Shown here in pieces: positions 45,300 through 53,320 of a stretch of 64,000 nt of DNA. The notes below the pieces were generated by a model. That model was given only the letters and a program-made list of their open reading frames with translations, was not told where the DNA came from and did not search any database. A program made the translations under genes and the position numbers. Origin of the DNA: Alphaproteobacteria bacterium (GTDB lineage: Bacteria; Pseudomonadota; Alphaproteobacteria; RF32; CAG-239); assembly GCA_017484225.1 (NCBI GenBank), contig JAFUTN010000024.1, forward strand, positions 1 through 64,000, given 5' to 3'. Positions within the stretch are counted from its first letter, which is position 1. The number at the start of each line of letters is the position of its first letter.

Positions 45300-46766
45300 A
45301 TGCTTAAACTACTTTCTCTTGTTTCTTTATCTGCCGTAATATCTTATACTTGCGAAGCGGCAAACCCGTTAGTTTTACCAAACAACAGCGACAAACTTTC
45401 GCTCAGTATTTATAATGACAATTTGGCACTGGTTAAAGATTCCCGACCGGCTGATTTGGCTAATGGCATAAACGACGTCATATTTGACGGAGTTGCACGC
45501 AATATTCAACCGGAAACAGCCATAATATACGGACAGGACATAAAAGTTTTGGAACAGAATTACAGCTACAACCTCATGAGCGAAGAAAACCTGACCGAAC
45601 ATGCTATCGGCCAAAGGGTAAATACTGTTCGTCAAAATCCGGAAAACGGAAAAAATATTTTTGAAAATGCCGAGTTGCTCGGTGTTGTAAACGGCCGGCC
45701 GATTTTGCGTTTTGACTACGGTATTGATCCTTCGTTCAACGGACGAATTTTGTTTGACAGTATTCCTGCCGACTTGAGCAATAAACCGATTCTCAATGCC
45801 AAAATATTCACCCCGAAATCTGCTGACAAAATGCTTAATTTGGCTTATTTAACTTCCGGATTAAGCTGGAAAACAGATTATGTGGCTAACGTTATTAACG
45901 GCAATACCTTGGATTTAACCGGATGGGTAACCATTAATAATGAATCCGGCGTAGATTACAACAATGCCAAAATCCAACTGATTGCCGGCAATGTCAATAT
46001 TGTTCGCGCCCCGATACGAACCAGAGGTGTTTTAATGACGAAAGCAGCAATGTATGATGCCGGTGCCGCCCTGAATTTTGTAGATTCCATTGAACCGGAA
46101 TCCATTAACAGTTACGAATTATATACCTTGCCGAACACGGCAACAATTAAGGATAAACAAACAAAGCAAATCAGTCTTTTGGAAAAACAGGGAGTTAAAT
46201 ACTCAAAAGAATTTAATTTACATTCGCCTCTTTATCTTTCCGACAGTTATAAATTTGAAAAAAGACATCCGGATATTACATTTGTGATAAAAAATTCCGA
46301 AAGCGAAAATTTAGGAATTTCTTTGCCGGTAGGCACAATCCGCTTTTACGAAAAAGATAAGAACGGTAATTTGCAGTTTATCGGTTCAAACAACATAAAC
46401 AACACGGCAAAAGAAGAAACTTTGCGTCTTAATCTCGGTGAAGCTTTCAATATTTCGGTTGACGGTAAAATAAACAAAGTAAGTTCAAAAGAAGTTTCCC
46501 GCAAACCAAACCAATTTAAATGTATTATTGTCAAAACGCTGACAACTTATGACGCTGAAGTAACCTTTACAAACTCGGAAAAAGAAAAAAACACGGTTAT
46601 CTTTAAGCAAAATGTTGCCGATTCCATGCAGGTGGTAAAGGAAAACATAAAAAGTATATCCGAAAACGCCGTAACGAAAGTGTGGAATGTGGAAATTGCA
46701 CCGGAAAGCAAATCTACCTTAACATTCAGTATTGAAAACACTTCAGAGTCTTCAATTTGCAAATAA
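45300..46766 (+). CDS. Secreted DUF4139 domain protein
   Basis: This 488-residue protein has a signal peptide (KLLSLVSLSAVISYTCEA). The sequence follows the DUF4139 pattern: an N-terminal strand-rich part (SIYNDNLALVKDSRP, VARNIQPETAIIYG), the central conserved LAYLTSGLSWKTDYVANV and LTGWVTINNESGVDYNNAKI, and a C-terminal beta-sandwich region (NFNLHSPLYLSDSYK-like and WNVEIAPESKSTLTFSIEN). The family is of unknown function and occurs as secreted proteins in many Gram-negative bacteria. The start follows GGAGG. A rho-independent terminator (46781-46813) closes the unit. Confidence 0.85.
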   Translation: MLKLLSLVSLSAVISYTCEAANPLVLPNNSDKLSLSIYNDNLALVKDSRPADLANGINDVIFDGVARNIQPETAIIYGQDIKVLEQNYSYNLMSEENLTEHAIGQRVNTVRQNPENGKNIFENAELLGVVNGRPILRFDYGIDPSFNGRILFDSIPADLSNKPILNAKIFTPKSADKMLNLAYLTSGLSWKTDYVANVINGNTLDLTGWVTINNESGVDYNNAKIQLIAGNVNIVRAPIRTRGVLMTKAAMYDAGAALNFVDSIEPESINSYELYTLPNTATIKDKQTKQISLLEKQGVKYSKEFNLHSPLYLSDSYKFEKRHPDITFVIKNSESENLGISLPVGTIRFYEKDKNGNLQFIGSNNINNTAKEETLRLNLGEAFNISVDGKINKVSSKEVSRKPNQFKCIIVKTLTTYDAEVTFTNSEKEKNTVIFKQNVADSMQVVKENIKSISENAVTKVWNVEIAPESKSTLTFSIENTSESSICK

Positions 46767-46780
46767 TTTAATCTTTCACA

Positions 46781-46813
46781 AAAAGCCGTTCCGGAAAGAA
46801 ACGGCTTTTTTTT
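46781..46813 (+). terminator. Rho-independent terminator after the DUF4139 gene
   Basis: AAAGCCGTT pairs with AACGGCTTT across a 10-nt loop and runs into a string of T residues. It lies immediately downstream of the stop at 46766. Confidence 0.85.
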
Positions 46814-46815
46814 AT

Positions 46816-46843
46816 TTGCAATAATCTATAAATTTGTTATCAT
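46816..46843 (+). promoter_or_regulatory. Promoter of leader RNA B1 / LRR-family gene 2
   Basis: TTGCAA (46816-46821), a 16-nt spacer and TATCAT (46838-46843). The predicted start near 46850 coincides with the first hairpin (CGGCAATTTTTGCCG) of leader B1, as also seen for B2. Confidence 0.5.
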
Positions 46844-46849
46844 ACTCTT

Positions 46850-47083
46850 ACGGCAATTTTTGCCGAGAACCTGAAAAAGAGAGGTTCGGAGCTGTAGCAG
46901 GCTCATTATCCAGAGATACCAAACAGGTATCCGCTCAGGGTGCTTTTTTGGTTTTAAAATCCCCGCTTCGGTCGGGGAGATTATGGCGTATGTTCAAGCT
47001 TATTTTTAAGCTAAAGGTCATAATAGTCATTACTCTGGATATGATTTGCTAACTCCCCGCCGCCTTTTTCATGGCGGTTTTTT
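46850..47083 (+). ncRNA. Structured leader RNA type B, copy 1, upstream of LRR-family gene 2
   Basis: This region of about 235 nt has a 5' GGCAA/TTGCC hairpin, AACCT/AGGTT, GAGC/GCTC and GATACC/GGTATC hairpins, a CCCCG/CGGGG hairpin, an ATTATG/CATAAT stem (46980-46985 with 47019-47024), and a 7-bp stem CGGGGAG/CTCCCCG (46973-46979 with 47053-47059). Inside the last stem CTCTGGATA (47033-47041) pairs perfectly with TATCCAGAG (46907-46915) outside it, which makes a pseudoknot. The strand CGGGG can also pair in the upstream CCCCG hairpin, so two exclusive folds exist. All helices recur with changed bases in the copy at 62.3 kb. The RNA ends in a terminator-like hairpin before the gene. Confidence 0.8.
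47060..47083 (+). terminator. Terminator-like hairpin at the end of leader B1
   Basis: CCGCC (47060-47064) pairs with GGCGG (47073-47077), followed by six T residues. It abuts the CTCCCCG strand of the leader pseudoknot and ends 25 nt before the start codon of the next gene. Confidence 0.75.
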
Positions 47084-47107
47084 ATTTGTAATTTTTTAAG
47101 GGGGAAA

Positions 47108-47884
47108 ATGATGATGAAAAAAATTATTTTATTGCCAAGTCTTGTTGTTATTTTCATTTTAAAATTTATTAATACATCAATGGCGGAGTGCCGATTTCCT
47201 CCGTGCAAAAAATTGGAATCGGTCGGCACCTGCGGTGAAGGTTGCACCTACACGTATGACCAATCTACACAAACTGTTTATATTTCTACCGCCGGCAACG
47301 ATTCAAAAATGGCGTATGGTGCTTTTCATCCTCAATACTATGAAAACAACTATTTGCCGTATCTCAACTATATTATTGACGGACCGATAAGTATCGGAGG
47401 AAATGCCTTCACGGCAAATGTTGAAACTATATCAGGAGCAAACGGAACCTTGATTTTAACCGGTATAAACCACCACGGTTTTGGTGATAATGCTACTCTG
47501 TCCGGCAATATTGTGATTCCGGCAAATGCAAGATTTGGTTCCATTGCTTTTCATGGTGTAACGCTGGCAGACGGTGCCAAAATATATTGTGCAGTGGAAA
47601 ACTGTGCGCAAAAAATGATTGATTCATGTAATGCTTATGGTGATGCTGATGGATACAGAACTCGCTACCTCAATGTGGTGCAAACCATTATTTCCGATGA
47701 AGACAAATTTGAACAAGCACCGGAGGGATGTGACTTTTGGTCAAGCGAAGGCTGTTCAAAATGCACAAATTCCAATTATTCATTGGAATACGGCTATTGT
47801 TACCGCAAACGCTACACCATACAGGAAGCGGATGCGGCAACATCTGATGACAATGAAAATATGATTGAGTGGATTTTTGAGTGA
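47108..47884 (+). CDS. Secreted BspA/LRR-family protein 2
   Basis: This 258-residue protein has a signal peptide (IILLPSLVVIFILKFINTSMA). Its N-terminal module (SVGTCGEGCTYTYDQST) parallels GTWTCGDDCTATLDD of LRR protein 1. The repeat region is less regular than in its relatives (SIGGNAFTANVETISGANG, TLSGNIVIPANARFGSIAF). A cysteine-rich stretch and the shared C-terminal tail (QEADAATSDDNEN, IEWIFE) close it. An AAGGGGG site precedes the ATG. It is preceded by leader RNA B1 and terminator-like hairpin. A surface adhesin-like role is inferred from the family. Confidence 0.8.
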   Translation: MMMKKIILLPSLVVIFILKFINTSMAECRFPPCKKLESVGTCGEGCTYTYDQSTQTVYISTAGNDSKMAYGAFHPQYYENNYLPYLNYIIDGPISIGGNAFTANVETISGANGTLILTGINHHGFGDNATLSGNIVIPANARFGSIAFHGVTLADGAKIYCAVENCAQKMIDSCNAYGDADGYRTRYLNVVQTIISDEDKFEQAPEGCDFWSSEGCSKCTNSNYSLEYGYCYRKRYTIQEADAATSDDNENMIEWIFE

Positions 47885-47892
47885 AAAAATAT

Positions 47893-47922
47893 TTGACAAA
47901 AAACACTCTTTTCATGTATACT
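47893..47922 (+). promoter_or_regulatory. Near-consensus sigma70 promoter
   Basis: TTGACA (47893-47898), an 18-nt spacer and TATACT (47917-47922) lie just after the stop of LRR-family gene 2 and about 38 nt before the ATG at 47960. It is the best -35/-10 pair that I found in the window. Confidence 0.75.
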
Positions 47923-47959
47923 GGGCTTTAATGTTGAATATAATTAAAACAATTAGTAT

Positions 47960-48544
47960 ATGGATAAGAGTGTATTTTGGCTGCCGCTTCCTCACGAAAT
48001 GGTTGCTGACAGAAAACCGAAAGCAGAGTTGCTTTCATTATTGGAAAACGGAGCTTTTTTGCTCCCAGAAGATGAACCTTTGCTGTTTCGCAAAGCTTAT
48101 GAAACTCAGCTTTATGCTTTTTTGCAGCATCATTCGTTGGCAGAGAAGAATCACGGCAAACTTTTTGCCAAAGGAAACGAAGAAAAATTGGCGTTCTTTA
48201 TTGAACGCTGGACTCTCGCAACCAGATATGAGGCAAAACTCACTAAACCGGAATACCGCAACTTGTGGCTGAAAAAATACATAAACCTCCACAGATTTGC
48301 TAATGCCGACAACGAGTTTTTGCTTTTTGGCGACGGAATGGAAAAATATCGCCGTTTGTATATCAGCAAATATTGCTTTTACAACCGCGATGCCGAAAAA
48401 ATGCTGTTTGAACCGGAATATACCAAAGAGCTTAAGCTCTACATCAGGCAGCATACCCTGTTCAATGACAACGAAACGTTGTTCTATCAAACTGCCGAGC
48501 CGGAACTGGTTGATGCTTACAAAAAAGTCCACAACAAAGAGTAA
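47960..48544 (+). CDS. Orphan helical-repeat protein
   Basis: This 194-residue protein has no signal peptide or membrane segment and appears built from irregular helical units of about 30 residues with recurring LF, Y and H/HxL patterns (LYAFLQHHSLAEKNHGKLF, LKLYIRQHTLFNDNETLFY, YINLHRFANADNEFLLFGDG). The start is an ATG about 30 nt after the predicted transcript start, with no recognisable Shine-Dalgarno sequence. It has its own strong promoter and a strong terminator (48550-48580), so it is a stand-alone unit between two LRR genes. I do not recognise the family and propose no function. Confidence 0.65.
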   Translation: MDKSVFWLPLPHEMVADRKPKAELLSLLENGAFLLPEDEPLLFRKAYETQLYAFLQHHSLAEKNHGKLFAKGNEEKLAFFIERWTLATRYEAKLTKPEYRNLWLKKYINLHRFANADNEFLLFGDGMEKYRRLYISKYCFYNRDAEKMLFEPEYTKELKLYIRQHTLFNDNETLFYQTAEPELVDAYKKVHNKE

Positions 48545-48549
48545 TTTGC

Positions 48550-48580
48550 GCACCTGCATTTCAAATGCAGGTGCTTTTTT
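48550..48580 (+). terminator. Strong rho-independent terminator
   Basis: GCACCTGCATTT pairs with AAATGCAGGTGC and is followed by six T residues. It ends the unit of the orphan gene at 47960. Being symmetrical, it may also serve opposing transcription from the LRR gene at 48602. Confidence 0.9.
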
Positions 48581-48601
48581 ATTGCAAATCTGTTCTGTTT
48601 A

Positions 48602-49387
48602 TTACTCAAAAATCCACTCAATCATATTTTCATTATCGTTACTTGTCGCAGCATCAGCTTCCGGCAAGGTGTAGCGGGTTTTGATTTCTCTGCAAATACC
48701 GAAATTATCGGCATAAAAATTATCATAGCAGTTTGAAACGCACCCTACTCCGCTTTGCAAATACAAATCTCCGCAACTGCCGCATGAACCTCCGTTACCG
48801 CATGATGAAATTGGAGTATTGTTGAATGCGGAGCCTGATACATTTGTAGAATCTTTTATTCCGGCATAAATTAATCCGGATGCCCCCAAAAAAGCCTGAA
48901 ATCCTATCGTTTCCACTTTCGGCATATCTACTCCGGATAAATTTCTGTCTCCCTGAAAAGCATCATGACCTACTGTTCTGACATTAGGCATTTCTATACT
49001 TTGCAAGCCGTAAGTGTATGCAAATGAACTTACGCCGACAGTTTCAACATCTTTCATTCCGCTGACCGTCTGCATTACATAAGCATTTTGGAAAGCATCT
49101 TGACCGATTTTCACAATATTATCACCTATAACCAAATTCTGAACTTGTCTTATACTGCTTTCCCACGGACGGTTTCCATCCGGACAACTATCATAACAAT
49201 AATAATCATCCATAACTACATTTTTTGCACCTTCTTTGGCATAAACCGTCATTATTCCGTTTTCATCAATTTTCCATAAACAAGTTTCGTCAGCATTACA
49301 AGTTCCTGATGATGGTTCAATGCCGGTTGCCGCATTAATTTGTAAACAAAAAATCATAAAGCATAGTGTAAATTTTTTGCATTTCAT
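48602..49387 (-). CDS. Secreted BspA-type leucine-rich-repeat protein 3
   Basis: This 261-residue protein is read from the ATG at 49387 (AAAGGGTG upstream). Signal peptide (FTLCFMIFCLQINAATG), an N-terminal module with a cysteine pair (SSGTCNADETCLWKIDENGI), then BspA-like repeats (IVKIGQDAFQNAYVMQTVSG, VETVGVSSFAYTYGLQSIEM, VRTVGHDAFQGDRNLSGVDM). A CGNGGSCGSCGD cysteine segment follows, and the protein ends in the shared tail (PEADAATSNDNEN, IEWIFE). It is preceded by leader RNA A2. Surface display and adhesion are typical for BspA-like proteins but are not shown here. Confidence 0.85.
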   Translation of the reverse strand: MKCKKFTLCFMIFCLQINAATGIEPSSGTCNADETCLWKIDENGIMTVYAKEGAKNVVMDDYYCYDSCPDGNRPWESSIRQVQNLVIGDNIVKIGQDAFQNAYVMQTVSGMKDVETVGVSSFAYTYGLQSIEMPNVRTVGHDAFQGDRNLSGVDMPKVETIGFQAFLGASGLIYAGIKDSTNVSGSAFNNTPISSCGNGGSCGSCGDLYLQSGVGCVSNCYDNFYADNFGICREIKTRYTLPEADAATSNDNENMIEWIFE

Positions 49388-49421
49388 CTTTATCACCCTT
49401 TCATAAACTCCAAAAATCAAT

Positions 49422-49447
49422 AAAAAAAACCCGCTCAAAAAGACGGG
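49422..49447 (-). terminator. Terminator-like hairpin at the end of leader A2
   Basis: On the minus strand CCCGTCTTTTTGAGCGGG forms a hairpin followed by eight T residues. As in leader A1 it shares its first base with the 3' end of the ACATCCGC strand and lies about 35 nt before the start codon. Confidence 0.75.
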
Positions 49448-49628
49448 CGGATGTTGACAAACCGTTTAGTAAAAACATAAAAAACACGGCTCGGCGATTT
49501 CGTGCTACAGCCTTATGACACCGACATCCGCACATTTACGAAAATCGGCAAATATCACCATATAAATAGTGATAACGTTTTTACTAAAAAGGGTTGTCAC
49601 GCCCTGAAACGCGTTTTTTCGCGTTCCT
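49422..49628 (-). ncRNA. Structured leader RNA type A, copy 2, upstream of LRR gene 3
   Basis: This is the second copy of the leader at 4780-4973. On the minus strand it has the 5' hairpin AACGCG/CGCGTT (49620-49625 with 49608-49613), the conserved TTTCAGGGCGT segment, the stem GCGGATGT/ACATCCGC (49531-49524 with 49454-49447), and a 12-bp long-range helix TTTAGTAAAAAC/GTTTTTACTAAA (49588-49577 with 49476-49465). Copy A1 pairs TATATCATCA with TGATGATATA at the same place. The helix is preserved while its sequence is almost fully different, which is strong covariation evidence for the pseudoknot. Conserved single-stranded bases include ATAAGGCT and GAGCCGT. Confidence 0.8.
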
Positions 49629-49632
49629 GTTA

Positions 49633-49661
49633 ATTCTAACAAAAAAGATTAATATTGTAAA
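49633..49661 (-). promoter_or_regulatory. Promoter of leader RNA A2 / LRR gene 3
   Basis: On the minus strand TTTACA (49661-49656), a 17-nt spacer and TAGAAT (49638-49633). The -35 hexamer and spacing are the same as those of leader A1, and transcription would begin at the first leader hairpin. Confidence 0.65.
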
Positions 49662-49710
49662 GCTTATAAAAAAAATCCGCCGATTTTTATTCCGGCGGAA
49701 AATATTTTCT

Positions 49711-52179
49711 TTATTTTTTTGCGCTGATAATTTTTATGGCATCTTCCAGCGTTAACTCACTGGGAGCATAACCTTTGGGAATGGCAAAATTTTCCTTTCC
49801 GCATTTCAAATACATTCCGTAGCGCCCTTTATTCACCGAAATATCTTCATTATTTTTCGGATTTTTTCCCAAAACTTTAGGTTCCGGTTTGGCAACAGCA
49901 CCTTTAAGCAATTCTTCGGCTCTTTCTGCAGTAATGTTGAAAATATTGTCTTCTCCCGACAAAGATTTTGATTTTGTTCCCTGTTTAACATACTGCCCGA
50001 ATTTACCGATATTAACCTCTATACCGTTTCCTAAATCACGCGGCAACGAAAGTAAAATTTCGGCCTGTTCAAAACTTAATTCTTCCGGTTTAACAAATTT
50101 CGGCAAAGATGTTCTTTTCGGTTTTTCGGTCGTTGCCGTAGCATCTTCTCCGAGTTGGACGTAAAAACCGTAAGGTCCTTTTTTCAGATAAACGTTTTGT
50201 TCTCCGATTTTGCCCATTACTTTATTTTCGCTGTTGGATACAGAGCTTACCGCAGCGGCATTTTCTGCCTGTTGTTCCTCTTCTTTGGTATCTGTAAGCG
50301 GCTTGGTATATTTACATTCCGGATAATTTGAGCAACCTAAAAAAGCTCCGAATTTACCGAATTTAATGCTCAATCTCCCTTTACCGCACTCCGGACAGCT
50401 GCGCGGATCAGAACCGTCTTCACGCGGAGGAAACAAGTGTGCCGAAAGGGCTTCATCTATCTTGTCAATGACTTCGCTCAGCTGCAAAGGCTTAACACTG
50501 TCAACCGTCTTAATAAATTTTGCCCAAAATCCGGCCAGCAACTTTTTCCATTCCATTGCACCGGAAGAAACATCATCCAAAAATTCTTCCAGCTGTGCCG
50601 TAAAATCATACTCAACATACTTTTTGAAAAAGTTTTCCAAAAATACCGTGACAATACGCCCTCTGTCCTCCGGAATAAAGCGCAATTTTTCAACTTTTAC
50701 ATATTTGCGTTCCTGCAAAACGGCAATAATACTGGCATAGGTTGACGGACGTCCGATTCCGAGTTCTTCCAGTTTTTTAACCAAACTGGCTTCGGTAAAT
50801 CTCGGCGGCGGTGTCGTAAAATGCTGAGCCGGTTTTATTTCTTGCTTTTTAACGGATTCTCCTTTCTCAACATTCGGAAGAATCGCATTTTCATCATCTT
50901 CATCAGAGTCGTCTTTACTCTCCTGATAGAGTTTTAAAAATCCGTCAAACTGAATAACCTGTCCGTTTGCCCGTAACAAAATTTTTCCGTCTGCCGACTT
51001 AACATCCACCGCAACCTTATCCAAAACAGCCGGATTCATCTGACAAGCCACTGTTCTTTTCCAAATCAACTCATAAAGTTTATGGCCGTCACTGTCCAAT
51101 TTCATTTCCATTTTTTTCGGAGTATTCATCACATCAGACGGGCGAATGGCCTCGTGAGCTTCTTGGGCATTTTTTGTTTTGTTTTTATATTCCTTAGCCG
51201 TTTTCGGCAAATAACTTTCACCAAAATACTTAACAATCGCCTCTCGGCAGGCATTAATAGCATCTTTGGAAAGATTTACCGCATCCGTTCTCATATATGT
51301 AATATAACCTGCTTCATAAAGTTTTTGCGCAATGTGCATGGTTTTTTTAGCCGAAAAACGTAACTTGCGGGCAGCTTCCTGTTGCAAAGTAGAAGTCGTA
51401 AACGGCGGAGCCGGATAACGGCTGGCTTTTTTGCGCTCAACATTATCAACGGCAAACTCTTGCGCTTCTATTTTAGCCTTGGCGTCCTCCGCTTTCTCTT
51501 TGGTATTGATGGTAAATTTATCCAGTTTTTTGCCATCCAGATTTATTAAATGTGTAGGCAACAATGCCAATTTTGAAGTGGCAAAATCAACATCAACAGT
51601 CCAATATTCTTCAGGCTTAAACTTATCTATTTCATTTTCTCTCTCGCAAATCAGGCGAAGCGCAACCGATTGCACCCTGCCGGCGGAACGCGAGCCCGGA
51701 AGTTTTCGCCACAAAACCGGAGACAATGTAAATCCCACAAGATAATCCAATGCGCGGCGAGCCATATAAGCACTGACCAAATCCTGATCAATTTCCCGCG
51801 GATTTTCAATACCCTCTTTTACCGCACTTTTGGTAATTTCATGAAATACCACACGTTGAATTTTTTTTCCGGTTAATTTTTTCTTGGATTTAAGTTCTTC
51901 CAAAATATGCCATGCAATAGCCTCTCCCTCTCTATCGGGGTCGGATGCGAGAATCAGGGTATCGCAATCTTTGAGTGCGGCAATAATATCATTAAGGTGT
52001 TTGCGACCGGCAGCACTAAACTCCCATGTCATGGCAAAATCATTATCCGGATCAACCGAACCGTCTTTACTCGGCAAATCACGAATATGCCCGTAACTGG
52101 CAAGTACTTTATAATCCGAACCGAGATATTTGTTAATTGTTTTGGCTTTTGCCGGAGATTCTACAACAACTAATTTCAT
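49711..52179 (-). CDS. topA: DNA topoisomerase I
   Basis: Type IA topoisomerase that removes negative supercoils. The 822-residue protein begins with the TOPRIM domain (KLVVVESPAKAKTINKYLG, LASDPDREGEAIAWH). The catalytic tyrosine lies in YITYMRTDAVNLS near residue 295, and the SAGRVQSVALR and RPSTYASI landmarks are present. A C4 zinc ribbon (CPECGKG and CSNYPEC) and three C-terminal TOPRIM_Crpt-type repeats (KKGPYGFYVQLG, GKFGQYVKQG, GRYGMYLKCG) complete it. The start is the ATG at 52179 (AGGGTG upstream); a GTG 9 nt earlier is possible. It follows dprA closely in one operon, a common arrangement in bacteria. Confidence 0.97.
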   Translation of the reverse strand: MKLVVVESPAKAKTINKYLGSDYKVLASYGHIRDLPSKDGSVDPDNDFAMTWEFSAAGRKHLNDIIAALKDCDTLILASDPDREGEAIAWHILEELKSKKKLTGKKIQRVVFHEITKSAVKEGIENPREIDQDLVSAYMARRALDYLVGFTLSPVLWRKLPGSRSAGRVQSVALRLICERENEIDKFKPEEYWTVDVDFATSKLALLPTHLINLDGKKLDKFTINTKEKAEDAKAKIEAQEFAVDNVERKKASRYPAPPFTTSTLQQEAARKLRFSAKKTMHIAQKLYEAGYITYMRTDAVNLSKDAINACREAIVKYFGESYLPKTAKEYKNKTKNAQEAHEAIRPSDVMNTPKKMEMKLDSDGHKLYELIWKRTVACQMNPAVLDKVAVDVKSADGKILLRANGQVIQFDGFLKLYQESKDDSDEDDENAILPNVEKGESVKKQEIKPAQHFTTPPPRFTEASLVKKLEELGIGRPSTYASIIAVLQERKYVKVEKLRFIPEDRGRIVTVFLENFFKKYVEYDFTAQLEEFLDDVSSGAMEWKKLLAGFWAKFIKTVDSVKPLQLSEVIDKIDEALSAHLFPPREDGSDPRSCPECGKGRLSIKFGKFGAFLGCSNYPECKYTKPLTDTKEEEQQAENAAAVSSVSNSENKVMGKIGEQNVYLKKGPYGFYVQLGEDATATTEKPKRTSLPKFVKPEELSFEQAEILLSLPRDLGNGIEVNIGKFGQYVKQGTKSKSLSGEDNIFNITAERAEELLKGAVAKPEPKVLGKNPKNNEDISVNKGRYGMYLKCGKENFAIPKGYAPSELTLEDAIKIISAKK

Positions 52180-52189
52180 TTTTTTCACC

Positions 52190-53320
52190 CTATTTAACTC
52201 TCACAACTTTATTGCCGGCCGTGCGAACTATCACACCTTCAAACTCAAGTTCCAAAAGTTTTTCAAAAAACTTACTTTGTTCCATATCAACAGAACGCAA
52301 AAGTTCATCTATTTCTACTCCGTCAAAGCCTATATGCTGCAATAAATCCGTATCTTTTGCCGGTTCACAGGCTTCATTCGGAACAAAAACATCCTCATAT
52401 TGTTCTGAAATATTTACATTATTTTCCGCTTTGTCAAGAGGCAATAACATAACATCTTTATTTTTTGCCCTCTCTTTAAGCGGTTTCTTGATTTCATCCA
52501 AAATATCGGCAGCACTTTGAGTTAAAATTGCGCCTTCTTTAATCAATTTATTCGGACCTGCCGAACGAGCATCAGCCGGAGAACCGGGAACGGCAAAAAC
52601 ATCCTTTCCTTGTTCCAAAGCACTTTGCGCGGTTATCAACGAACCGGAATGCTCTGTCGCTTCAACCACCAATGTTCCGTAACTGAGTGCTGAAATAATC
52701 CGATTGCGCCGCGGAAAATTCCCGATTTGCGCCGGCGTTTTAAGCATAAATTCGGAAATAACAACTCCTTGTTTTGCTATATCGGCATACAATTCTCTGT
52801 TTTCTTCCGGATAAATTACATCAACACCCGTCCCCAAAACTGCTATCGTCGGTCCGCTCTTATTTTTAGCATACATAGCGCCTTTGTGAGCAGCCGTATC
52901 TATTCCGCGCGCCATACCGGAAACAACTAATACATTATTTTCCGTTAAATCGTAAGCTATTTTAGAAGCCAATTTCCGCCCGCCGATAGAGGCATTTCTG
53001 GCCCCGACAACGGCAACGCACAAATCATAGTTAAGCAAGTCAATATCGCCCAAAGCGTATAAAATCGGCGGATAATCATAAATTTCAAGTAATTTTTGCG
53101 GATACTTGTTATCTTGATAAGAAATTATCTTTATCCCTTTTTTTTGAGCATCTTCAATTTCTTCACGAGCTTCATTAAGCGACATAATCGTCTTTTTTAT
53201 GCTGACAGCCGACAATGCGGCAGAAACACTGCCGAATTTTTTAACATACTTTGTAAAAGAAACGGCACCAATACCGTCTGAGCCGATTAAACGAACAATG
53301 TCTATCAAATCATCAGTCAT
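52190..53320 (-). CDS. dprA: DNA processing protein DprA
   Basis: DprA protects incoming single-stranded DNA and loads RecA during natural transformation. The 376-residue protein has an N-terminal helical domain (DIVRLIGSDGIGAVSFTKYV), the Rossmann-like core (VAVVGARNASIGGRKLASKI, VVSGMARGIDTAAHKGAM, FPRRNRIISALSYGTLVVEA) and a C-terminal winged-helix domain (GFDGVEIDELLRSVDMEQSK). The start overlaps the plsY stop by one base (TGATG). The presence of DprA together with a type IVb pilus system in the window is compatible with DNA uptake but does not prove it. Confidence 0.95.
   Translation of the reverse strand: MTDDLIDIVRLIGSDGIGAVSFTKYVKKFGSVSAALSAVSIKKTIMSLNEAREEIEDAQKKGIKIISYQDNKYPQKLLEIYDYPPILYALGDIDLLNYDLCVAVVGARNASIGGRKLASKIAYDLTENNVLVVSGMARGIDTAAHKGAMYAKNKSGPTIAVLGTGVDVIYPEENRELYADIAKQGVVISEFMLKTPAQIGNFPRRNRIISALSYGTLVVEATEHSGSLITAQSALEQGKDVFAVPGSPADARSAGPNKLIKEGAILTQSAADILDEIKKPLKERAKNKDVMLLPLDKAENNVNISEQYEDVFVPNEACEPAKDTDLLQHIGFDGVEIDELLRSVDMEQSKFFEKLLELEFEGVIVRTAGNKVVRVK

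Noticed and set aside
46850-47083. Integron attC site or transposon-associated guide RNA as explanation of leader type B
   Set aside because: No integrase, IscB or TnpB-type gene is nearby, core-site motifs are missing, and the element is always followed directly by an LRR gene with its own binding site.
52190-53320. Competence island consisting of dprA and the type IVb pilus
   Set aside because: dprA is in the common plsY-dprA-topA setting, and no comEA, comEC or comF is present; the pilus is of the IncI type, not the transformation type IVa.
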